A stretch of 64,000 bases of DNA, taken from contig CM034411.1 of assembly GCA_019925095.2 (NCBI GenBank), positions 12,152,001 through 12,216,000 on the forward strand, in the 5' to 3' direction. The stretch is from Dendrolimus kikuchii. Taxonomy: Eukaryota > Arthropoda > Insecta > Lepidoptera > Lasiocampidae. Position 1 is the stretch's first letter, and the number at the start of each line of letters is the position of its first letter. This document shows positions 54,228 through 62,695 of the stretch, piece after piece. Made by a program: the position numbers and the translations under genes. The notes below the pieces were generated by a model that made no database searches, was not told the origin of the DNA, and saw nothing but the letters and a program-made list of their open reading frames with translations.

Positions 54228-54586
54228 ATGACATAAAATTATTATATATAATATAATAATTAATAACACTACTTTGTTTAAATGTTAGGTATAAAGTTTT
54301 GATTAACAATGGAAATAGTCACTTTAGTCATAATTTATGATAAAGCTCAAGTGGTGGCTAAGACATAGTCACGTAATCTTCGATTATAGCGAATCTCTCA
54401 TTATTCGACCGTAAGAAGTGGGGGGTGCTGAAGGCATTTGCACTTAGAGAAAAGTGATCTTATGAGAATACAATAAAAGATGTAATCGCAAGCGCAACTT
54501 TATTTTCGGGACCCGGCGTGCACAAGCGTGCAGCTTGTGCCGCGGAGGTGATACAAGTGCAGTGGCATGAATAAAGTTAAAATATC
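54228..54586. other. 3' flank of gene B2
   Basis: Contains a small GC-rich hairpin-like stretch GGACCCGGCGTGCACAAGCG near 54.51 kb. No gene. Confidence 0.4.
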
Positions 54587-55917
54587 TTATAATGTATCAC
54601 TTCTTGACAGCCTGAGAACTCGCCGCAGGCAGTTTAGGGATACATTTACTTTTAATTCGCTCATTATAAGTCGCAAATTTCTAGCAGCTGTTTGTATGTT
54701 ATCTATAATCTCCATCATCACGAGATCATCTGAAAGACATTGCTGCTCTTGCTTAGCAACAAATTCATCATACTCTTTCCAAGTATCCAAAGGAGTATTC
54801 TCTATAGTATTCACAAATTGTTCTTCAAGTGTCAAAGTATCGCTTCCGTTCAGCTGTAATTTTTCATGTAAAAGCGTTAATATGCCCTGGATACAGCTGA
54901 TTTTTGATATTTTTGGTTTCCACAACACTGTGTGGCCATGTTTTTCTAAAGCTTCCTCAAGACAGTAAATTTGGTTACCCAAATGCCTATGTTTCTTAAT
55001 CAAGTTGTATAGTTCTGCTTTATGAGCGTTATTGTCGTATGATACTCCAATTTTTGTCAACCATATCTTCATAGTCTTTTTCGATGTAAATGTTGATGGT
55101 TTTTTAATTTTAATGCTACGCTGGTCGTAATCGACAATCAAAACGCTGTTGGCTGGCAGAATTGGTATAACATATTTCTTAATTACTTTTCGAAATTCTT
55201 TTCGATTAAATACTTTTTTATAACATTGTTTCAACTCGCTCATTGGGGAGACAGTAATTAATAAATTTTCCAATGCTGTGACAACGTGGACAATATTTCT
55301 ACCACTCTCTCTGTACTCTCTAATTTTCTCGAAGTAAAATATTCTATCTATCACAATTTTTGGGTCTTCAGAAGTAAAGTTTCTGTAAGTGTATGCAAAG
55401 CGTTGTGTAACAAATCCTTTAGCGGACAAATCCTTTATTAGCCTTTTAAAGTTATATTGGCGTCTTCTACTATTTGGTATATTGAAAAGACTCCTCGCGT
55501 CATAGGTAATTGCGTTTGTAGGTAGCAAAGTTTTATATTTTTCCATGTAGTAACGTAACATTATTTGTTGTAAGACACCGTAGCCCGTCGTTGAAACTGG
55601 CTTATTCATATCAATAGAATTAGGAACACAATTTTTGGTAGTCTTATTAAAAATAGAAAACGATTTTGAGCTACCGCTATAAGTTGTACCACTAAATTTC
55701 TTTATTTTATTAACCGTGACCAAAGGCACCAACTCTAACTTTTTCACTGATGGTAATACAAATTTCATGGCACTGTCAAATTTTGTATTAATAATATCTT
55801 CGGGTTGTTTGTAGATTTTGAGCGCATAGTCCTCATATTCTGCAGGCTTATTTCTACGTTTCTTAGTTGTCGATGGTTCGCTCGCATAAGTCAATAGATC
55901 TTGGGTCTTTTCTAGAG
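54587..55917 (-). CDS. gene B2: DDE_3 transposase-derived protein, triad lost
   Basis: A main exon of 443 codons plus two bases, beginning after the acceptor TATTTTATTTCAG. It has no ATG at its start, so a small upstream exon is expected, as in gene C. Blocks: KKRRNKPAEYEDYALKIYKQ, LVPLVTVNKIKKFSG, MLRYYMEKYKTLLPTNAIT, DRIFYFEKIREYRESGRNIV, HVVTALENLLI (first Asp replaced), NSVLIVDYDQRSI (middle Asp kept), KIWLTKIGVSYDN, KHGHTVLWKP, ILTLLHEKLQLNG (no Glu), then ENTPLDTWKEYDEFVAKQEQ, the usual transposase C-terminal helix. The basic KKRRNK near the start could be a nuclear signal. Very close to B3 in its first half. Function unknown. Confidence 0.85.
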
Positions 55918-56607
55918 CTGAAATAAAATATGTAACTAGTTAAAAATTAACACCAACTAAAATCGATCAAAAATTTGGATAAAACTATGATACTTTCGTT
56001 CACAGCGACCTCTACGCATAGTTGACACTAGAGTTCTGATTTTTGAGTCAATCGCATATTCGCTATGTGGCTTACGTTATGTTCGGCTAGGAATGTGCGA
56101 CCACACTTCTGACAGGGCAATCCTTTACCACAATAATTATTTATTTGTTTAAAGCTCTAGGTATTGGTAAGGTTTTATGTACACTTCGACAGCTGTCTGA
56201 CGGAGTTGGATGGGATTTAGCTTCTATTTCTTTATTTTTAGAGTGAAAACTTCTGTTTCGATTCTCATATTCTGAAAGGACGCTTGAAGTTGCCTGATCA
56301 CAGGATAAAAACAGTATTTTCGTTCCTGGGAAACGATATTTCCTGCTGTCGAAACATTTAAAAACTATGCGAACCATAGACAATAATGACGACTCCTACC
56401 TAATACGACTCATATTACTACATTTTTTTACAGCCATTGTTAAATCACAGCATATCTTGTAGTCGTAATAAATAAAAAAACAACAATTTTGAACCACCAT
56501 TTTATATTTGGGTAAAAATTACTTTCACTAAATTATTATTTAATTTACATTTTGAACTAAATATTTACTATTATCAGTTACAAAAAAATACGGCTTGGTA
56601 GAATGTT
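55918..56607. other. upstream of B2; first exon not found
   Basis: The minus strand should carry the small first exon and the promoter of B2. A donor-like ACGTAAGC lies near 56.08 kb with no ATG close before it. No other feature recognised. Confidence 0.35.
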
Positions 56608-56683
56608 AACCATTGTTTGTCAGATTGCAACTGATTTTTATTAACTACCTACATAGATATTTTATACCAATAAATGACACTAC
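56608..56683 (-). repeat. gypsy-3 3' LTR (76 bp detected)
   Basis: On the minus strand it contains GGTATAAAATATC, then AATAAAAATCAGTTGC. Identical to the other copy by eye. GATGGGAAAGATG just before it could be the polypurine tract. Confidence 0.75.
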
Positions 56684-57022
56684 ATCTTTCCCATCGAAAG
56701 GAAGAAATCCATTAAATAAAAGTTAAACAAAAGAAAGTATTAAACACAAACCAAAATTAAATTGAACTTAAAATACTATTACCAATCACCTTATAAAACT
56801 TGTTTCATACCTAATAAAGCAAAGAATAATAATTAAACATATGCATACATATATACACATACATATTTTTTTAAAGTTATAACTATATATGAAAATAAAA
56901 TATAATAACTGAAAAGTTGACGATATGTAATAAAAATAATTATATTATCTATAAGAGTACACTAACTAGCTAGTTTACAGTATTTTAACTATTATCACGT
57001 ACTTAAGTAAGTATATTTCATA

Positions 57023-60000
57023 CTAATTAGAACTGAAATAACCCTTAAGTTTATCGCGAGCCTGGAGAGCAGCTTTTCTGGTTTTTGCTTTATTGCTACT
57101 ATAATCTGGTGCATTGTCATCAGAGCTACTTGCATCCATACCAGACTCTGCTCCTTTCTCCGTGTAGTCCTCTTCAGCATCACTATAAAGACTTACACGA
57201 TCTGGACTATTGTTATCACCATCATTCTTCCTGGCATGTGAAGAAGGAGGTAATATTCGCTTTATAATGTGTCGCCTATTACGGCGGAAGCGCTTGCCTG
57301 ACTCGTCAGTAAGAAAATATGAGCGTGGATGTTGCGAAGGTGCTTCCACATACATATGACGCCTGAGTTGGCCGTCTGCCACTACCACGCGATCTCCTCT
57401 ATATAGTTTAGGCAATTCATGTGCATGTTTGTCATAATATTTTTTGCTTTGAATGTGATTATTTATTATTTTGTTATAATCAGTACTGTTATTGCGTTCA
57501 GGTCGCAATTTATTTTCGTGTATTGGAAGACTGGTATTTAGTCTTCTACCCATGAGTAATTGGGAAGGAGAACCGATACCATCTCGAGGAGTTGCCCTAA
57601 AGCTTAATAGTCCAAGATAAAAGTCTGTTCCGCTATCTAAAGATTTCTTTAAGATATTTTTAACAGTCCTTACTGCCCTTTCACTAAGACCATTAGATTG
57701 TGCATACATTGGAGAACTTGTAATGTGTTTGAAAGACCATTTCCTTGCGAAATCTCGAAATTCCTTCGAGAAAAATGCAGGTCCATTGTCCGTTATTAAT
57801 TCTGCAGGAATTCCATGTCTGGCAAATTGATCTTTCATGGCGGTTACCACTGCTTTTGTGCTGATACTTTTTAAAGGACTAACTTCAATAAAATTTGAAA
57901 AATAGTCTACAAGCAACAAAAAGTTCTTTTGCCTTAAAGTGAAAATATCAGAACCCACCTTTCTCCAAGGTAAATCAGGAACCGAATGGCATAACATTGG
58001 TTCTCGTGAAGGTCTGTCAGCATATTTTGCACAAATGTTGCAAGATCGAACTGTATTTTCAACTTGACGCGACATTCCTTTCCAAAACATGACATCTCTT
58101 GCACGTCTCTTACATCGGTCAATTCCTAGGTGACCCTCATGTATTTTTACAAGCATCTCTCCCCTTAATTCTTTTGGAATAAAGACTAAATTATCTTTAA
58201 ACAAAATCCCATCAACATATTCAAAGCCATATCTATATTCCCAATGACATTGTACTTTTTGATTAACATCTTTTTTGTATTTTGGCCATCCGTTTAAAAT
58301 ATATTTTATTAGTATATTACATTCACTATCTTTAGAAGTTGCTTCTTTTACTTTATGTAATTTATTATCGCTGAATTGTACATTGTCTATAAGAAAACAG
58401 GATTGTTGTTCAACTTCTTCTACAACTTTATCATGCATTAAATCTGGAAGTGGAGCTCTAGACAACGAATCTGCTATATACATATATTTTCCTGGTTTAT
58501 AAATGACACTAAAACTGTAACACTGTATTCTTAGCATCATTCTTTGCAAACGAGCAGGAACTGAGTCTAGAGCCTTTTTAAACAATGCTTCCAACGGTTT
58601 GTGGTCGGTTTCGACCACCACGTCCGGCCTGCCATATACATATTGATGGAATCGTTCCATAGCAAAGACAATTGCAAGCAACTCCTTCTCGATTTGTGCA
58701 TATCTAATTTGTGTCTCTGAAAGTGTAAGTGAAGCAAACTCAACAGGGCGACCTGCTTGTAATAATGCCGCACCAAGAGCTTTAGCACTCGCATCTACTG
58801 TAACAACTACCGGTTGATTGGAAGAATATATTGCTAATACTGGGGCATTGCATAGAGCCTCCTTGAGTCTTTCCACAGCGGATTCATGGGTTTTATCCCA
58901 TGTCCACTCAGAACCTTTTTTGAGTAAACATCTAAGCGGCGATGAAAGCTCAGAAAAATTAGGGATAAATTTGGAAAGGTAGTTTACCATTCCCAAAAAT
59001 CTTTCCAAGGATAGCTTATCCTTAGGATTGGGCATTTCTTTAATGGCTCTTAGTTTTTCTTTGTCCACTTGCATGCCATGTTTATTAAAAGTATGACCTA
59101 GATATGTGATTTGCTCAACACAAAACTCACATTTATCTCTATTAAACTTGATACCTACTGCGCGGGCTTTTTCTAGTAGTTTTGTTAATCGTTCATCATG
59201 TTGAGACTTTGACTCGCCCCAAACTATAATGTCATCGACAAAGGAGTCTACGCCGTCCAGACCTTCAAGCAATTGTCGAATTTTTGCATGAAAAATTTCG
59301 CTTGCACAACTTATACCATATGGAAGACGTAAAAATTGGTATCTTCCAAACGGTGTTCCAAAAGTACACAAATCGGCACTTTCGTCATCTAACTCCACCA
59401 TCCAGAATCCAGATCTAGCATCCAGTTTACTGAAATATGTAGCATTGTGCAGCTTAGTAGATATTTCTGTTAATGTAGGTAAAGGGTAATGAGCTCGTTT
59501 TATAACACGATTCAGCGGACGTGGATCTAAGCAAATTCTAAAGCTACCGTCTTTTTTGGCAGGTAAAACTATTGCATTAACCCATTGTGTAGGATGTTCG
59601 ACTTTCCTAATAATTTGCATATTTTCCATGCGATCTAACTCATTTTTTAATTTTTCCCGTACCCCTAATGGAATCTTTCTAACAGGACATATCGAAGGAC
59701 ATGCATTCTTATCAATTATTATTCTATATTTCCCCGGTAATTTACCTATTCCAGTAAATAAATCTTTATAATTATTCATATCAATCAATGTGTATATACG
59801 TTTTACAAAATTCAGCTTTTCACAAGTATCTTTACTTAAAACACTTTGACAATTAGTTGTAGCAATAACAAATTCAATTAAAAACTGTTTATTTTTACTT
59901 GACCAAAACATATCACATTTTCCCATTATTGGAACATAATTTCCACAAAAAGATTGAGCGCGTATGTTAGACTGCTTAATGTCATTAACGGAATAACCTG

Positions 60001-61120
60001 TTTTTATAAATGACTGAAAAGATATCACATTTAAATCAGATCCCGTATCCAGCTTAAATAACTCACTGGCCCCGTTTTTACACGATACTAACATTTCAAA
60101 CCACTTACTGCTACAACCTTGTTTACTGTTCTCTAAAGATGAAACATAGAATAATTCTCCTTCACTGTTTTCATCCTCACATAACTCGTACACGCGCCGC
60201 TCGATTTTATTCGGACACACTTTCTTAAAATGACCTCTAACATTACAAAAAAAACATTTTGCAGTACGAGCCGGACACCGGTTAAAATTATTATAGTGAA
60301 AATCACCACATCCATCACAAAAAACCCGCGAAACATTGTCACGCACACGATTTGACTTTATACCGCTATCCAATCGCTTGTTGTCGCCGCTAGACTCGGT
60401 ACGCGCGCGCCACAGGGCACCGCCACCCCCGCCGGCGCCGGGCGCGCCAGCCGCGCCGAGCGAGCGCCCGCGCCCGCGCCCATGGTCGCCGCGTTGCCCG
60501 CCGTACCCGCCGCGCCTCGCCGTACCGTATACAGCATCGATCGACCCGCTCGACGTACATTCCACTTTAGTGCATTCAATCTGACGACTTTCTTCGTTGG
60601 ACACCTCTTTAGCTTGGCATATTTTTACCGCCTTTTCCAGAGTAAGATCTTCCGCTCGTAGCAATCTATCCCGTACGTTGCTATCTGTGATTCCACAAAC
60701 AATGCGGTCACGTATAAGCCCTTCTTCCAAGTGTTCAAATTCACAATGTTGGCTGAGTAACCTCAAGGCCGTTACATAGTTGTCTATAGTTTCTGCTGAT
60801 TCTTGATTTCGAGTGAAAAAACGAAATCTTGCCATCGTCGTATTCTGTTTGACACAGAAATAACTATTAAATTTTTGTATAAGCAAGTCGATATTGTCTT
60901 GATTTTCAGCTGTGGTGAACTTAAAAGTTGAATATACGTCATATCCATCGGCTCCTATAAGGTTGACCAGCAAGCTTGCCTGCACGTCTTTGTCTTCTTT
61001 ATGAATTCCAGATGCCTTAATGAACACCATGAACTGCTTATGCCATTTGCGCCACGCATCCGCCCGGTTAGCCGGTCCGCCTTCAAGCACCAACTCCGCA
61101 GGAGGCCTTGCGTGTTCCAT
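57023..61120 (-). CDS. gypsy-3 gag-pol polyprotein, coding-intact
   Basis: 1365 aa from ATG 61120 with no stop or shift. Gag capsid-like part (about 20-180), an Arg-Gly stretch (201-240), Cys/His motifs CDGCGDFHYNNFNRC and CFFCNVRGHFKKVC (268-302), protease LDTGSDLNVISF, reverse transcriptase with KLDARSGFWMVEL and catalytic SFVDDIIVWG, RNase H TVDASAKALGAALLQAG, integrase zinc finger (HEGHLGIDRC then CNICAKY), and core with GSDIFTL, ITDNGPAFFSKEF and SNGLSERAVRTVK, so D, D and E are present. The tail is acidic. All activities needed for retrotransposition look intact. Confidence 0.92.
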   Translation of the reverse strand: MEHARPPAELVLEGGPANRADAWRKWHKQFMVFIKASGIHKEDKDVQASLLVNLIGADGYDVYSTFKFTTAENQDNIDLLIQKFNSYFCVKQNTTMARFRFFTRNQESAETIDNYVTALRLLSQHCEFEHLEEGLIRDRIVCGITDSNVRDRLLRAEDLTLEKAVKICQAKEVSNEESRQIECTKVECTSSGSIDAVYGTARRGGYGGQRGDHGRGRGRSLGAAGAPGAGGGGGALWRARTESSGDNKRLDSGIKSNRVRDNVSRVFCDGCGDFHYNNFNRCPARTAKCFFCNVRGHFKKVCPNKIERRVYELCEDENSEGELFYVSSLENSKQGCSSKWFEMLVSCKNGASELFKLDTGSDLNVISFQSFIKTGYSVNDIKQSNIRAQSFCGNYVPIMGKCDMFWSSKNKQFLIEFVIATTNCQSVLSKDTCEKLNFVKRIYTLIDMNNYKDLFTGIGKLPGKYRIIIDKNACPSICPVRKIPLGVREKLKNELDRMENMQIIRKVEHPTQWVNAIVLPAKKDGSFRICLDPRPLNRVIKRAHYPLPTLTEISTKLHNATYFSKLDARSGFWMVELDDESADLCTFGTPFGRYQFLRLPYGISCASEIFHAKIRQLLEGLDGVDSFVDDIIVWGESKSQHDERLTKLLEKARAVGIKFNRDKCEFCVEQITYLGHTFNKHGMQVDKEKLRAIKEMPNPKDKLSLERFLGMVNYLSKFIPNFSELSSPLRCLLKKGSEWTWDKTHESAVERLKEALCNAPVLAIYSSNQPVVVTVDASAKALGAALLQAGRPVEFASLTLSETQIRYAQIEKELLAIVFAMERFHQYVYGRPDVVVETDHKPLEALFKKALDSVPARLQRMMLRIQCYSFSVIYKPGKYMYIADSLSRAPLPDLMHDKVVEEVEQQSCFLIDNVQFSDNKLHKVKEATSKDSECNILIKYILNGWPKYKKDVNQKVQCHWEYRYGFEYVDGILFKDNLVFIPKELRGEMLVKIHEGHLGIDRCKRRARDVMFWKGMSRQVENTVRSCNICAKYADRPSREPMLCHSVPDLPWRKVGSDIFTLRQKNFLLLVDYFSNFIEVSPLKSISTKAVVTAMKDQFARHGIPAELITDNGPAFFSKEFRDFARKWSFKHITSSPMYAQSNGLSERAVRTVKNILKKSLDSGTDFYLGLLSFRATPRDGIGSPSQLLMGRRLNTSLPIHENKLRPERNNSTDYNKIINNHIQSKKYYDKHAHELPKLYRGDRVVVADGQLRRHMYVEAPSQHPRSYFLTDESGKRFRRNRRHIIKRILPPSSHARKNDGDNNSPDRVSLYSDAEEDYTEKGAESGMDASSSDDNAPDYSSNKAKTRKAALQARDKLKGYFSSN
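60385..60520 (-). repeat. GC-rich RGG-coding tract in gypsy-3 gag
   Basis: More than three quarters G or C, in a genome region that is mostly A or T. It encodes GGYGGQRGDHGRGRGRS and a Gly and Ala-rich run. RGG tracts often bind RNA; here it precedes the zinc knuckles. Confidence 0.75.
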
Positions 61121-61236
61121 ATTATTTTTACGTTAAAATCGACGACACACGACTAAACACGTTATTTATTATTCGAATATTACTATTTTGAACAGAATAC
61201 TAATTAAAAATGCGCACCGCTGTCACCATGAAATGA

Positions 61237-61312
61237 AACCATTGTTTGTCAGATTGCAACTGATTTTTATTAACTACCTACATAGATATTTTATACCAAT
61301 AAATGACACTAC
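61237..61312 (-). repeat. gypsy-3 5' LTR (76 bp detected)
   Basis: Matches 56608-56683. A primer-site-like TGGTGACAGCGG follows on the minus strand after 8 nt. Confidence 0.75.
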
Positions 61313-61570
61313 TAATATATAAAGCTGAAGAGTTTGTTTGTTTGCTTGAACGAGCTAATCTCTGGAACTACTGGTCTGATTTGAAAAATTATTTCAGTGT
61401 TAGATAGCCCATTTATCGAGGAAGGCTATAGGCTATATTTGGTATCATCACGCTAAGACCAATAGGAGCGGAGCACCAATGAAGAATGTTTCAAAAAGGG
61501 TTTTTTTTTAACTTACTTTTTTTTTTACTATTCCACGCGGGTGAAGTCGCGGGCAGAAGCTGATTTCATA
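61313..61570 (+). repeat. lepidopteran-type interspersed repeat
   Basis: TAATATATAAAGCTGAAGAG, GTTTGCTTGAACGAGCTAATC to GGTGAAGTCGCGGGCAGAAG. A non-coding family, possibly Helitron-related, abutting gypsy-3. Confidence 0.5.
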
Positions 61571-62099
61571 TTTTTCAACGTCGGCATATGAGTATAATAA
61601 TATTCGATCGGTTTGGAAATTATAAGTTAATTTTATTTCTATCTTGTTCATACGTATAACCACGTCTCGTTTACGCATGAGGAACAGGCCGTGGCGGGTG
61701 GGGGTTCTAATTTTTAAAATTGCTCCGTATTGCATGGTATTGTGTGGCCGTATCTCAGCAACAGCTTACTGCATATTACGATGGCTCTAAATTACTTGAT
61801 GTAGTCGTCACGGCATAGTTGACGAGAATTAACCATGACTGAGCAATTTTAGTTGCCCGTGTAAGAGCACCTTAAAAACGCAACACTAACACACTGTGAA
61901 TACAAATTAGCCAAGTACGTTTCTGGCTACGCAGATTTAAGGGTTCTGCAGAGTTCAACGTTCACTGTCTTCGTCATTTGACTATAGAATAATAAAAATT
62001 ATAGTTAAAAATAAATAATAAAACACGCTTTGATAGCAAACTTAACTAAAAGCTAGAAATATTTTTTTATATGGGGGACATGTATGAATTATTATTTCT
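61571..62099. other. no gene seen
   Basis: A 75-codon minus frame here has no motif. The text near 61.95 kb resembles 38.98 kb. Confidence 0.4.
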
Positions 62100-62345
62100 T
62101 CTTTTATTTTAAGCGTTTAGACAGTTCACGGGCCGCCCACAAATTATGTCACACTGTAATCAAAATATTAAAAAATATTTCCAGCTCTATCTGTATTTTT
62201 AAATGGAAATAAAACTAATTACGGAACTGCTGTTTTAGTTCAATAATTTTTTGAAATAAAATTGCAAAATATGTGATGTCACATTGGGAGGGAGGAGTGT
62301 CACGAAAGTGACAATCGTGACATTCGCGTGACGTAATTTGTAGAT
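62100..62345 (+). repeat. dispersed repeat R4
   Basis: Second copy of the repeat at 9.78-10.2 kb (TTACGGAACTGCTGTTTTAG, TTGCAAAATATGTGATGTCAC, GTCACGAAAGTGAC). It lacks the long G-run. Confidence 0.6.
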
Positions 62346-62695
62346 GGATGGATATTAAGGGGCCTTAATATCTAATTTAAGATGTTAATTAACGACCGGT
62401 TTCTATATCTTACCGACCGTCAATTTGCGTTACTATCGGTTAAAAATTTGACATAAGCTCCATATACAAGTCATGCCAAAATTCAACCGATGGTAAGGCA
62501 ATTGTTACTTCATATTCGCTTCATGCAATTCTTACTTCATATTCGTGTTCAGCGGGAAAAAATACGGCAAAAATCATAGTCTGTGTTGGGACACACACAT
62601 TTTTTTGTAGACCTGTGTAATTGTATCTATACATAAGCATTTACATAAATAGTTGCAATTCTTTCAAAGATCGTCACTTGCAACCTACCGATATA
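62346..62695. other. 3' flank of gene B3
   Basis: No gene. An imperfect internal duplication, TTACTTCATATTCGCTTCAT and TTACTTCATATTCGTGTTC, lies near 62.5 kb. Confidence 0.4.

Larger units (their letters stand above)
56608..61312 (-). mobile_element. Ty3/gypsy element gypsy-3 with very short LTRs
   Basis: Direct repeats of 76 bp at 56608-56683 and 61237-61312 flank one uninterrupted gag-pol frame. No target duplication found, so the outer LTR edges may be slightly off. It occupies the place where an A gene would be expected between B3 and B2. Confidence 0.8.

Noticed and set aside
56060..56150. Zinc-finger-like CxxC...H text on the minus strand
   Set aside because: The histidine spacing does not fit a C2H2 finger and no flanking coding frame supports it.
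37000..56500. A and B genes as intact, active Tc1/mariner transposons
   Set aside because: No terminal inverted repeats or TA duplications were found near them, and the catalytic residues are missing in every copy.
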